Assembly (NCBI RefSeq): GCF_041080835.1
Contig: NZ_CP129683.1
Coordinates: 1,116,001-1,180,000, forward strand
Length of the DNA: 64,000 nt
From: Bifidobacterium sp. WK012_4_13
GTDB lineage: Bacteria > Actinomycetota > Actinomycetes > Actinomycetales > Bifidobacteriaceae
Direction of reading: 5' to 3'
How positions within the stretch are numbered: the first letter of the stretch is position 1; each line of letters starts with the position of its first letter. Of this stretch, positions 36,238-44,394 are shown piece by piece. Made by a program: the position numbers and the translations under genes. Under the pieces are notes generated by a model. The model ran no database searches. It was not told the origin of the DNA and saw only the letters and a program-made list of their open reading frames with translations.

Positions 36238-36992
36238 CGCAGCTCGCTTCTGAGGCATCCCGCACTGATGAATGTCTCGACGAAGGAATCCGCTGGCTGG
36301 TCTATCAGTTCCCTGGCTGTGCCAAACTGTGCAAGCGTCCCACCTGGGCGCATCAAGGCGACATGGTCGCCAAGATAGAAGGCTTCGTCAATGTCATGGG
36401 TGACGAAGACTATAGTCTTGCCTATCTCCGACTGCAGCCTGAGCAGCTCGTCCTGCAGGCCACGTCGTACGATCGGATCCACTGCAGTGAACGGCTCGTC
36501 CATCAGCAGAATGTCTGGATTGGCGGCAAGCGCCCTGGCAACGCCGACTCTCTGCTGCTGGCCACCGGAAAGTTCGGACGGATAGCGGTCCTTGATGCTC
36601 TCTTCGAGACGCACTTCATCGAGGACTTCCAGAGCATGGGCCCGCGCTTCCTTGCGTTTCATCCCCAGAAGCATAGGAACAGTCGCGATGTTGTCAAGCA
36701 CCGTTCTGTTCGGCAGCAATCCGCCATTCTGCAATACATAGCCGATGGATCGGCGCAAGGCGACCGGATTCATGCCGTGATTGTCCTTGCCGTGAATCAC
36801 CACTCTGCCGGCATTGGGGGTGACCATGCGGTTCACCATCTGCAGCAGGGTGGTCTTCCCAGAGCCGGAAGACCCGACAAGGGCGAGGGTCCTATGCTCC
36901 TCGGCGACCAAGGAGACGTTGTCTACCGCGACCGTTCCATCGTCATATCGTTTTGAGACAGACTCCCAAGCAATCCCCAAATCATTCCCCAT
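36234..36992 (-). CDS. Osmoprotectant ABC transporter ATPase (OpuCA/ProV-like, no CBS domains)
   Basis: 252 residues from the ATG at 36992 (GGAATGGA just upstream). Walker A is GSSGSGKTTLL, the signature LSGGQQQRVGVARAL, Walker B ILLMDEPF, and the switch His is in FVTHD. IDEAFYLGDHVALMRPG is the ProV-family motif. The protein stops shortly after the ATPase domain, so the tandem CBS domains through which OpuA/OpuC ATPases sense ionic strength are absent. Osmotic control must come from elsewhere. First gene of the operon. Confidence 0.93.
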   Translation of the reverse strand: MGNDLGIAWESVSKRYDDGTVAVDNVSLVAEEHRTLALVGSSGSGKTTLLQMVNRMVTPNAGRVVIHGKDNHGMNPVALRRSIGYVLQNGGLLPNRTVLDNIATVPMLLGMKRKEARAHALEVLDEVRLEESIKDRYPSELSGGQQQRVGVARALAANPDILLMDEPFTAVDPIVRRGLQDELLRLQSEIGKTIVFVTHDIDEAFYLGDHVALMRPGGTLAQFGTARELIDQPADSFVETFISAGCLRSELR

Positions 36993-37223
36993 TCCATTCC
37001 GGCACCGCGCAGACGGCCCTTCCCATGTGTCATGTGTCATATGCCATGCGTCATCCGCAACCCCTTGCAACATAACCAACGCAACCGGCAATCCCCCGCG
37101 TCGCCCACGAATGCATGAGCCACGCATCCCGCAAGACTCCGACCGGCTTCCAAGTTACCATCATCATCGACGATTTCAGCTGAGGAACACATCGATTGAT
37201 GCCATGGGCGAATCCCGATACGA

Positions 37224-37264
37224 CAGAGCGGCAATGGCCGGCTAATCCGACCATTGCCGCTCTG
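37224..37264. terminator. Stem-loop after the zinc-independent ribosomal protein operon
   Basis: A perfect 14-bp stem (core AGAGCGGCAATGG with CCATTGCCGCTCT, 37225-37237 and 37251-37263, plus one flanking pair) with a 13-nt loop lies about 95 bp beyond the bL32 stop. No T-run follows. The rest of the 36993-37358 gap must hold the osmoprotectant operon promoter, which I could not locate. Confidence 0.65.
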
Positions 37265-37358
37265 CGGGCGAAGCATGAGACAGAACCGAAGAAGGTCCTT
37301 CGGGAGCGCGAAACCGCTGCTGACACTGCTTCGTGGCACACATGAGTCTTACGAAGTC

Positions 37359-37526
37359 CTAGAGGGTGAGATATCCCTTTCGCACAGCCGCGGCAAGATG
37401 CTGCGGGACCTGCACTTCATCGCCTTCTGGGGTGCGGACTGAAACCAGCTGTGCGCCCTGTGCCTTCCACTGCGCTCGGCGTGAATGCGTGTTTGCGCGC
37501 GAAGTCTTGTATTTTGGTAATGCCAT
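37359..37526 (-). CDS. rpmF: Ribosomal protein bL32, zinc-independent paralogue
   Basis: 55 residues. [22 protein letters not shown] is the bL32 N-terminus; no cysteine is present, so the zinc ribbon of the standard form is missing. The start overlaps the bL36 stop (TGATG), and AAGGCTG precedes it. Last of six such genes under one Zur-like operator, so it should replace the zinc form under zinc limitation. Confidence 0.93.
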   Translation of the reverse strand: MALPKYKTSRANTHSRRAQWKAQGAQLVSVRTPEGDEVQVPQHLAAAVRKGYLTL

Positions 37527-37648
37527 CAGCCTTGCCTCGCCTTGAATTTCGGATTTTTCTTGTTTATCACATACACATGTCCGCGTCTGCGCACCACCGT
37601 CGATCCCGGTCTGCGCGCAAGCGAACGAATCGAAGACTTTACCTTCAT
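37526..37648 (-). CDS. rpmJ: Ribosomal protein bL36, zinc-independent paralogue
   Basis: 40 residues: [21 protein letters not shown], then [18 protein letters not shown]. The Cys-x2-Cys...Cys/His zinc site of ordinary bL36 is absent. GGAAGAATC precedes the ATG. Its stop overlaps the bL32 start, so the two are coupled. Too short to be caught by length-based gene calling, but clear by sequence. Confidence 0.95.
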   Translation of the reverse strand: MKVKSSIRSLARRPGSTVVRRRGHVYVINKKNPKFKARQG

Positions 37649-37731
37649 GATTCTTCCTTTTCTGCCTGCCATCGAATGCCTCTGCGACCGGAAGGGCCTG
37701 CCGCCCAGGCGGACGGGCAGGAACGATCATC

Positions 37732-37750
37732 CGGTCAGCATCGCTGACCG
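37732..37750. other. Hairpin inside the ribosomal protein operon
   Basis: CGGTCAGC and GCTGACCG pair across a 3-nt loop in the 122-bp gap between bL31 and bL36; a second, longer-looped GC-rich inverted repeat lies at about 37698-37722. They may protect or attenuate the transcript between the two halves of the operon. Confidence 0.4.
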
Positions 37751-37770
37751 ACACGTCTGCTGGCTGCCGT

Positions 37771-38034
37771 CTATTCTGAAGTGCGCTGATAGCGCCTGTT
37801 GAATTTCTGCACCTGCCCTGCCGTGTCCAGCACCACGTTCTTGCCGGTATAGAAGGGATGGCTGCTCGACGAGACATCGACGTTGACCACTGGATACTCC
37901 TTGCCGTCCTCCCACCTCATCCTTGGCAGCGAATCAGCCTTCGCGGCCAGAGTCGAGCGCGTCAGCATCATCGTGCCGGCTGATCGATCATGGAATATCA
38001 CGTAGTCATATGTTGGATGAATGCCTTGCTTCAT
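37771..38034 (-). CDS. rpmE2: Ribosomal protein bL31, type B (zinc-independent)
   Basis: 87 residues. MKQGIHPTYDYVIFHDRSAG and SSSSHPFYTGKN are type B signatures; the CxxC pair of type A is absent. AGGAAGC precedes the ATG. Type B bL31 replaces the zinc form in zinc-limited cells. It lies 102 bp after the uS14 gene. Confidence 0.95.
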   Translation of the reverse strand: MKQGIHPTYDYVIFHDRSAGTMMLTRSTLAAKADSLPRMRWEDGKEYPVVNVDVSSSSHPFYTGKNVVLDTAGQVQKFNRRYQRTSE

Positions 38035-38136
38035 GCTTCCTCTTTCTCACAGTATCTTTGGTTCATCGCATTGATGGCAGTCAAGAACGGACACGGCCTG
38101 CGACCAATGCCGAGTGCGTCCTGACTGATCGCGCAG

Positions 38137-38442
38137 TCACCAACTGGATTTGGTCACTCCCGGCAGTTCGCCGCGATGGGCGAGCTCGCGCATCGTTATG
38201 CGTGAGAGGCCAAACTTGCGAAGGTACCCGCGTGGACGGCCGTCCGTCGAATCTCGGTTGCGCAGACGAGTAGGACTCGCATCGCGAGGCAGGGCCTGCA
38301 GCCTGTTCATCGCAGCGTTGCGTTCCTCCTGGCTGAGATGCGGATTGACGCTGTCCTTCTTGTATTGCAGTCGACGCTCGGCAAAGCGTTCCACGATGTC
38401 CTCGCGCTTGCGCTGCTTCATTATCTTGCTTGTTTTTGCCAT
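38137..38442 (-). CDS. rpsN: Ribosomal protein uS14, zinc-independent form
   Basis: 101 residues from the ATG at 38442 (GGGAAC upstream). [24 protein letters not shown] and [32 protein letters not shown] identify uS14 of the long, cysteine-free type. An in-frame Met 17 codons upstream is ruled out because it lacks a site and adds an unrelated leader. Part of the Zur-controlled set. Confidence 0.95.
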   Translation of the reverse strand: MAKTSKIMKQRKREDIVERFAERRLQYKKDSVNPHLSQEERNAAMNRLQALPRDASPTRLRNRDSTDGRPRGYLRKFGLSRITMRELAHRGELPGVTKSSW

Positions 38443-38494
38443 GTTCCCTATTCTTTCTTGCCTGGCCATGCCGTCCGCAGGCGCCTGAAGCACC

Positions 38495-38665
38495 TCAGCG
38501 TGTTTCGCGGAACTTGACCCTGCGCCTCAGCACTGGATCGAACTTCATCAGTTCAAGTCGATCAGGGGTATTTCTGCGGTTTTTCCGAGTCGTGTATGTG
38601 GAACCGGTACCTTCTGTGGATCGGAGAGTTATTATCGGACGGTTCACATTTGATTTGGATGCCAC
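38495..38665 (-). CDS. rpmG: Ribosomal protein bL33, zinc-independent paralogue
   Basis: 56 residues from a GTG at 38665 with AAGGACC upstream. It reads [20 protein letters not shown], then [33 protein letters not shown]. No cysteines, so the two CxxC knuckles of standard bL33 are missing. It starts 65 bp after the bL28 stop. The GTG start makes it easy to miss. Confidence 0.95.
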   Translation of the reverse strand: MASKSNVNRPIITLRSTEGTGSTYTTRKNRRNTPDRLELMKFDPVLRRRVKFRETR

Positions 38666-38730
38666 GTCGGTCCTTTCTATTCTGATCGAGTCTGTTCATG
38701 CTTCACATCTGGCATGCGTCCCATTCGCGC

Positions 38731-38967
38731 TTATCCGAGCTCGCCTCGAGCCCGCAGACCGGCGACGACAGCCTCGATCCCTCGCCTGTCGATGGTTTTG
38801 ATGCCTTTCGCACTCACTTGAAGCACGATGAATCTGTTAAGAGACGGCACCCAATAGCGCTTGCGCTGCAGATTCGGTCGAAAACGCCTCCGCGTCTTTC
38901 TGTGCGAGTGCGAAACCGAGTTGCCGAAGCTGGCGTGCGTTCCCAATACCTGACATGTTTTACCCAT
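38731..38967 (-). CDS. rpmB: Ribosomal protein bL28, zinc-independent paralogue, first gene of the Zur-type operon
   Basis: 78 residues. [32 protein letters not shown] is bL28; only one Cys remains where the zinc form has CxxC, as in the mycobacterial C-minus paralogue (CQVTG). Conserved [17 protein letters not shown] follows. The ATG begins 7 nt after the -10 box at 38975-38980, so the mRNA should start at or next to the A of the ATG and be leaderless. Leads six C-minus ribosomal genes. Confidence 0.96.
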   Translation of the reverse strand: MGKTCQVLGTHASFGNSVSHSHRKTRRRFRPNLQRKRYWVPSLNRFIVLQVSAKGIKTIDRRGIEAVVAGLRARGELG

Positions 38968-38974
38968 GCGAGAT

Positions 38975-39003
38975 ACTATAACTAATGATTCTCATTATCG
39001 CAA
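38975..39003 (-). promoter_or_regulatory. Promoter with Zur-like operator filling the spacer
   Basis: On the minus strand -35 TTGCGA (39003-38998), exactly 17 bp, then -10 TATAGT (38980-38975). The spacer contains the palindrome TAATGA-GAA-TCATTA (38997-38983), which resembles Zur/Fur-type boxes. A bound repressor would cover both hexamers. The controlled genes are the zinc-independent ribosomal paralogues, the classic Zur target set in actinobacteria. Confidence 0.85.
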
Positions 39004-39144
39004 CTTGTTCATTCGGCGGTTCGCATAATCGTGGAGCATTCCACCATCAGGTCGACACTTCACATAGTCGACAGGACTATCCTTCTAGGATTGGTACAGT
39101 TGACTTCGCGGTCAGATGGGAACCAGCCGAAAGGGAGAACTTGA

Positions 39145-40074
39145 ATGACGAATAACTGTGCTTCACAGCCGAAATCCGGTCAGCTCGCCAAAGGCGCGTC
39201 ATCAGCCATCACAGGAAAGTCGACGACCAGGCCGGCCAAGGGCACCGAGCACGAGCGTTCGCTCCCAGACAGCCGGACCGACGCGTCCGGATCGGCGATT
39301 CCCACGAGAATCCAGGGTGGATGGCTCGGCATCGAGCAGACACCCGCCATCCGAGAGGCCATCACTCCCCATCCAGGGGAGATACACAATAAGTCCAACG
39401 AATCATCGAAGGCGTTGAACAGTCTCCGCGCCGCTGTGCTAGGAGCGAATGACGGCATAGTTTCCGTCGCTGGAACGATCCTCGGCGTCGCGGGAGCAGA
39501 CAACAATCCCCATGCCCTGCTGATTGCGGGGGTCGCTGCAATCTCTGCCGGGGCATTCTCGATGGCTGGCGGCGAATATGTGTCCGTAAGCGCCCAACGA
39601 GATACCGAGAAGTCCATATTGGAGAAGGAACGATGGGAACTCATCAACCTTCCCGACGAGGAACTCGACGAGCTGACCCAGATCTATGAGACCAAGGGAA
39701 TGACGCACCCGACCGCATACAAGGCCGCATACGAGGCAATGCACCACGATGCGTTGCGCGCGCACGCTCTCGAGGAATTGAACATCGATCCCAACGAGCT
39801 CACCAATCCCTGGCACGCAGGCATTTCCTCGTTCTTCGCGTTTCTCAGCGGAGGATTGATCCCCCTGCTTATCTCACAGATTCCCGCGACGTTCACCATA
39901 AGGGTCATGCTCATCGTCGCAGCCGTTGCATTCGCCCTGCTGCTCACCGGATTCGTCTCCGCTCAAATCGTGGGAACCAAGCGGCGAACGGCGATACTGC
40001 GCAATGTGATCATGGGTCTGTCAACCATGCTGTTCGCCTGGGTGATCGGCCATATCTTCGGGGTCACCGTCTGA
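39145..40074 (+). CDS. VIT1/CCC1-family iron/manganese transporter
   Basis: 309 residues from an ATG with AAAGGGAGAACTTGA upstream. About 85 polar N-terminal residues precede the VIT domain: SLRAAVLGANDGIVSVAGTILGVAGA carries the conserved metal-translocating Asp of the first helix, and SAGAFSMAGGEYVSVSAQRDTEKS the second signature. A cytoplasmic helical hub (DEELDELTQIYETKGM, YEAMHHDALRAHALEELNID) with metal-binding acids follows, then three more helices. The family moves Fe2+ or Mn2+ out of the cytosol. It is divergent from the ribosomal operon; no metal box of its own was seen. Confidence 0.92.
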   Translation: MTNNCASQPKSGQLAKGASSAITGKSTTRPAKGTEHERSLPDSRTDASGSAIPTRIQGGWLGIEQTPAIREAITPHPGEIHNKSNESSKALNSLRAAVLGANDGIVSVAGTILGVAGADNNPHALLIAGVAAISAGAFSMAGGEYVSVSAQRDTEKSILEKERWELINLPDEELDELTQIYETKGMTHPTAYKAAYEAMHHDALRAHALEELNIDPNELTNPWHAGISSFFAFLSGGLIPLLISQIPATFTIRVMLIVAAVAFALLLTGFVSAQIVGTKRRTAILRNVIMGLSTMLFAWVIGHIFGVTV

Positions 40075-40155
40075 ATCCAGCCTTTGCCGAGAAAGCAAGC
40101 CGCTCCGAAGCATACGGATTCAGCGTCTCACATCCATACATCGCATGGATCCATC

Positions 40156-41496
40156 TCAGTCCATCGATGCCCACCGAGTGAAGGTGTCGCTCTGCTCCAT
40201 CCAGCTCATCAATGGGCGTTGCGATTCCTCGTGCGTCACCAGCAGATTCTGGAATCGGTCCACGAACTCCTGCGCGGCGACGCTCTGACTGCCTTCCGAG
40301 ATTCGTGCAACGACAAGGATCTCGGTCTGATACTGCGATTCGTCGACCATGGCGTGGTCGACGGTCTCGATGATCGAACCGTCTGGGTCACCTTCCCAGA
40401 CGAAAGCCGAAAATGGTTTGTTGGGCACCGCAAAATGGCCATGGATATGCATGGGAACGCTTTTATCCGCAAGCAGATCCGAGAGTCGACTTGGATGCAC
40501 CGGAGAATGGGAACGGATGCTCAGGCCCAATGAATCCTGTCCAAGGGACGCCCAAGCGATTTCAGCCGTCAGTGGCGTTTGAGGAGACTTCCCCATGCCA
40601 TGCCGTTCGTCCGATGGCACGCCGGCATCCCCATCCAAGCGTTCGGAGACTCCTTCATCGGATCGATCCTGAGAACCTTCGGAACGGGCACATGGCGAAT
40701 CCGCTCGCGTCCCAGCGTCAAGATCATCGATCGTGAGTCTCTCGACATCGAAATGCACCCTGCACCCTTCGGATCCCAGCGCCTCGACAAGACCCGTCAG
40801 TTCATCGACATCGCCCTGTGACTTCACGTCTGGAAGCAGAACGACGTGATTCGCATCGGCTATCACCTCGGCCAGCGCTCCCCCAACGCAGCGTTCATCG
40901 TAATCGCCGCTGCCTGCTGCATCCGACTCATCGCCGAGATCGGCCCCCTCGCACTGCATGAATGGCGAATCGTCGAATATCCGCGCCTTCGCAGTGGACG
41001 AATCAAGCATGGCGACGATGGACTGAACATGGATGCGAGGTCCGTCATGCTGGAACGCATCGTGAACGAGTTGCATCTCACGAAGATATTCAGCGGTCGG
41101 TGCTGCCTGCACCCCTTTGGGCAATATGACGGCTATGTTCGGGGCCATGGCATCCTGTGGGAGGCTCGAGAGCAGCGCCTGCAGGTCATGCTTAATCGTG
41201 CAGCTCAGGCAGCAATCATCCAGCGGCACGGCTTCGATGCGCACATTGCTTCCAAGCATCATGTCACAGCAGCCTGCGACGCTCCTTCGGACCGACAGCC
41301 GATTCCGGTCATCCATGCGAACCGTGTATGCGACTATCAGAGCGTCGTCCAGCCCTTCGGCAGTGCAAGTCCCGTCATTGCAATCGTTTCCGGGAAGCGC
41401 CGTCCGACCTGCTCTCGTCCCCCGCCAATCCATGGCGCAGACCCCCATAAGCTGGGTTGCATATTCCAGACCTGTGCACAGCAACACCTTGGACAT
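40156..41496 (-). CDS. MRF-like COG0523 protein (ribosome hibernation recruiting factor type), lacking a P-loop
   Basis: 446 residues. The COG0523 cysteine motif appears as CCLSCTIKHDLQALLSSLP (about 94-112), and a CobW C-terminal-like domain as SVPMHIHGHFAVPNKPFSAFVWEG (about 350-373). No GxxxxGK[ST] Walker A motif is present at the N-terminus. This layout fits mycobacterial MRF, which in zinc starvation brings a hibernation factor to ribosomes built with C-minus proteins and is encoded with them. A Zur-like box lies 18 bp upstream. The middle has an acidic low-complexity insert (about 195-215 and 275-305). A zinc metallochaperone role is the alternative. Confidence 0.75.
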   Translation of the reverse strand: MSKVLLCTGLEYATQLMGVCAMDWRGTRAGRTALPGNDCNDGTCTAEGLDDALIVAYTVRMDDRNRLSVRRSVAGCCDMMLGSNVRIEAVPLDDCCLSCTIKHDLQALLSSLPQDAMAPNIAVILPKGVQAAPTAEYLREMQLVHDAFQHDGPRIHVQSIVAMLDSSTAKARIFDDSPFMQCEGADLGDESDAAGSGDYDERCVGGALAEVIADANHVVLLPDVKSQGDVDELTGLVEALGSEGCRVHFDVERLTIDDLDAGTRADSPCARSEGSQDRSDEGVSERLDGDAGVPSDERHGMGKSPQTPLTAEIAWASLGQDSLGLSIRSHSPVHPSRLSDLLADKSVPMHIHGHFAVPNKPFSAFVWEGDPDGSIIETVDHAMVDESQYQTEILVVARISEGSQSVAAQEFVDRFQNLLVTHEESQRPLMSWMEQSDTFTRWASMD

Positions 41497-41513
41497 ATTG
41501 AACTTTCTACTAT

Positions 41514-41528
41514 TGATAATAGTTATCA
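41514..41528. promoter_or_regulatory. Second Zur-like box, upstream of the MRF-like gene
   Basis: TGATAA-TAG-TTATCA is a perfect palindrome, extended outward by CTACT.../...AGTAG. It has the same 6-3-6 layout as the box at 38983-38997 and lies 18 bp before the MRF-like start codon. Together they suggest one zinc-responsive regulon. Confidence 0.75.
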
Positions 41529-41682
41529 GTAGTAATCATTGCACCCTGCCATCGGCGTTGTCAAATCCTTCGCACGTGCATGGCTCCCATATCAGTATGG
41601 CCTCAGGCTCCAAGAACCGCATCGGTGGCGAATATCCCTGGCATCCTTGGCTGACAAGCCCCGAACGCTTGCTATCATGCCG

Positions 41683-44394
41683 TCATGCATCGGCTGGCGC
41701 GACCGAAGGCGTCGGCACAGCTCCTTTCCGACTCGGACCTCGTTCGCCATTGCGGCCCCTTCGGGATCCGTCGCTCGAATTCAGTTCCTGCTGCCGTTCG
41801 AATCCAACGCTGCTCATGCCCTTGCGGCGTGCGAAGACGAGGATCATCAGCACGTTGCAAGCCACGAGTATCAGACTCAGCACAAGCACCGGCATGGACA
41901 GCGACCCGCCTATCGAGATCGATTCCCTCAGCGCATCGATCGCATACGTCATCGGAATCCAAGGATGTATAGCCTGATAGAAGCCTCCCGAGAGCTCGAT
42001 CGGATACGTTCCGGCAGATGCCCCCAGCTGGACCATAAGGAATATCATCATCAGGAATGCACCGACTTTTCCAAGCAGCACGTTGAAGAAGGTGACGAAT
42101 GACATGTTCATCGCAGAGATCAGCAGCAGCACCCCCAGGAATTGCAGGTGATTCAGCGGTTGCAGACCGAGCATCCTGACGACCACAAAGTCAACGAGAA
42201 ACGCCTGGACGACGGCGACCAATCCCAGTACGGACATCTTGCTCGCCCACCAAGCGATTCCGCTGCTTGGCTTCTTCTTCGCCAGCGTCGCATCGTACAT
42301 CATATTGATGGCCAGCGTGCCCACATACAGGGCGACGGAAATCATGTAGGGGGCCATTCCCGTTCCGTTGTTCGCAACGCTGTCATGGTCCGTCCTCTTT
42401 GCCGAGACCGGCGCCGAAACGGCCTTCGCAGCATTCGACTTGGCGTTTACCTTGGAAATCGCCGTGGACCCCTTAGCAAGCTTGCCGGACAGAGTTCCCA
42501 GACCGCTGCTGACCTTTCCGGCTCCACTGCTGACCTTCCTTTGGGCGGCGGCAAGCTTCCCCGACCCCTCGGCAATCGTGGTCGAAGCGGCATCCAGCTT
42601 GCTCGTCGCAGCGGTCAATGTGGACCCCTTGCTGCTCAGCGTCTGCAATCCCCCGGCCAAGGTCGACGTTCCGGACTGCAATGAGGCAAGCCCGCCCGTC
42701 AGTTGCGGAACCTTGGAATTCAAGGCATTGAGCCCGCCAGCAAGTCCCTCGGCTCCAAGAGCGAGCGTCCCCGAATTCTGAGACAGCTTCTGGGCACCTG
42801 CATTCAGCCGATCCACTCCGGACACATAGCTTTCCACACCCGTACCGAGCTGGGCAATGCCACCATCGACTCCTTCGGTATAGCTCTTCACCCCGCTTTG
42901 CAATGCGACCGATCCAGGGACGATCTTGGCATCCAAGGCTGATCGTGCAGACTGAAGCCCACTCTCTGCACCGTTCAACGCCGTAGCCGCCGAAGGAAGC
43001 ACCTTCTGGGAAGTGTCGGCGACCGCCTGCGACCGCTGCTTCAGCGCGGCAACGCTCTGGCTCGACTGCTCGAGCTTCGTCATCTCGGTCTGGTTCTCAG
43101 CCATGCTGTCCGTGACTGTCTGAAGCTCCACGACCAATGACCGCAGCAGAGCCGAATTCTCTGCGTCGCTGCCTGTCTGGCTTGAAGCGTCACCTTGCAG
43201 TCGCTCGATCTGCCCCGAGACATTCCGCAGCTGCTCCAGGTCACTGGCATTGCTTTTCTCCAAGGTCGTCATACTCGTGTCATCGGGAAGTTGCTGGACA
43301 GCCTTGTTCAGGTCGCTGACCGCCGAATTCGTGCTGGGCAAGGCACTCGCCAAAGCCGCAATGTCACTTTGCTGCTGCGATGTCTGTGCAAGCGCGGCAT
43401 CGAGAGAACTGACTGCGGAAGTCAGACCTTCAGCGCCGGAATTGAGCGTGGCTGCGCCACTCGCCGCAGATCCGCTCAATTGCCCGGCACCCTGACTCAG
43501 CTTCCTGCCGCTTGCCGCAAGCTTCTGCGCCCCCGTTGCAATGGCGTTCACACCGGACGCATATGCATCCGTGCCTTCGCTCAGGCTGTTCGCTCCCGCC
43601 GCAAGCTTCGTGGTTCCCTGAGAAAGGCTTCCACCCGCCGATGCCAGCTTGCTCGCGCCAGAATCGAGCTTCTGTGCGCCTGCGTTCACCTTGGTCACCG
43701 CATCCACATACTGCTTCGCTCCCACAGAAAGCTGCTGCGTCCCATCCGAGAATTGCAATGCCCCATCGGAAAGCTTCACGAGGTTCTGAGCGATGAGAGA
43801 GCTGCCGGAGGCGATTTTCGCACTCCCCGTCTGCAAGGTGGCGGCACCATTCGAGGCCGTGCCAAGGGCGCTGCCAGTCGTTGCAAACCGCTGCAGGATC
43901 TGTGTCACATACAGCTGGGTTATCTGCTTCGACACCTTGTCTTTCAAAGCGTTCACCGCGCTTGCAGACAGTTTCGAAGCGGTGTAGCTCCGTCCCTGCG
44001 AGGTCTGATATCGCAATTGCAGTGTCTTTGGCTTGCTCGTCAGCAGGCTTGTGGCGTTCCTGGAGAAATTCGAAGGGAAGGTAAGAACCAGATAGTAACT
44101 TCCATCCTTGATGCCCGCCGAGGCTTGCCTGGCATTGACAAAGTGATAGTCCATGGACTTCGTTTTCTTGAGACCGTCACTCACCGTCGTTCCCAGGTGC
44201 AATGACTTTCCGGAGAAATCCACAGCCTTGTCATTGTTCACGACGGCAACCGGCAAATCGCTCACACGTCCATAGACATCCCACATCGAGTTGAGAAAGA
44301 TGAGCTGATAGAGTCCTGGGACCAACGCCAGGGCAACCAGCACGACGATCATGAACTTATTCGACAACAGTGACTTCCACTCTGCCTTCAGCAT
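41683..44394 (-). CDS. YhgE/Pip-family membrane protein
   Basis: 903 residues. N-terminal helix (IVVLVALALVPGLYQLIFL) then a conserved extracellular start LPVAVVNNDKAVDFSGKSLHLG; YhgE/Pip signature. The large outer region (about 190-680) is built of short coiled, Gly-punctuated repeats such as LDSGASKLASAGGSLSQGTTKLAAGANSL. Five hydrophobic segments near the C-terminus resemble ABC-2 permeases, followed by a basic tail. Relatives include phage infection protein (Pip) and type VII secretion-linked EsaA; no secretion genes are nearby. Start ATG follows GAGGGGGAAG and overlaps the Rrf2 regulator stop by 7 bp, so expression is coupled. Confidence 0.9.
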   Translation of the reverse strand: MLKAEWKSLLSNKFMIVVLVALALVPGLYQLIFLNSMWDVYGRVSDLPVAVVNNDKAVDFSGKSLHLGTTVSDGLKKTKSMDYHFVNARQASAGIKDGSYYLVLTFPSNFSRNATSLLTSKPKTLQLRYQTSQGRSYTASKLSASAVNALKDKVSKQITQLYVTQILQRFATTGSALGTASNGAATLQTGSAKIASGSSLIAQNLVKLSDGALQFSDGTQQLSVGAKQYVDAVTKVNAGAQKLDSGASKLASAGGSLSQGTTKLAAGANSLSEGTDAYASGVNAIATGAQKLAASGRKLSQGAGQLSGSAASGAATLNSGAEGLTSAVSSLDAALAQTSQQQSDIAALASALPSTNSAVSDLNKAVQQLPDDTSMTTLEKSNASDLEQLRNVSGQIERLQGDASSQTGSDAENSALLRSLVVELQTVTDSMAENQTEMTKLEQSSQSVAALKQRSQAVADTSQKVLPSAATALNGAESGLQSARSALDAKIVPGSVALQSGVKSYTEGVDGGIAQLGTGVESYVSGVDRLNAGAQKLSQNSGTLALGAEGLAGGLNALNSKVPQLTGGLASLQSGTSTLAGGLQTLSSKGSTLTAATSKLDAASTTIAEGSGKLAAAQRKVSSGAGKVSSGLGTLSGKLAKGSTAISKVNAKSNAAKAVSAPVSAKRTDHDSVANNGTGMAPYMISVALYVGTLAINMMYDATLAKKKPSSGIAWWASKMSVLGLVAVVQAFLVDFVVVRMLGLQPLNHLQFLGVLLLISAMNMSFVTFFNVLLGKVGAFLMMIFLMVQLGASAGTYPIELSGGFYQAIHPWIPMTYAIDALRESISIGGSLSMPVLVLSLILVACNVLMILVFARRKGMSSVGFERQQELNSSDGSRRGRNGERGPSRKGAVPTPSVAPADA

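Noticed and set aside
41117..41977. 286-codon plus-strand frame over the MRF-like and YhgE gene ends
   Set aside because: Overlaps a Zur-like box and two supported genes; low-quality composition.
43195..44205. 336-codon plus-strand open frame antisense to YhgE
   Set aside because: Composition (Arg, Ala, Leu) is the antisense of the Gly/Ala/Ser repeat region; no start site or family.
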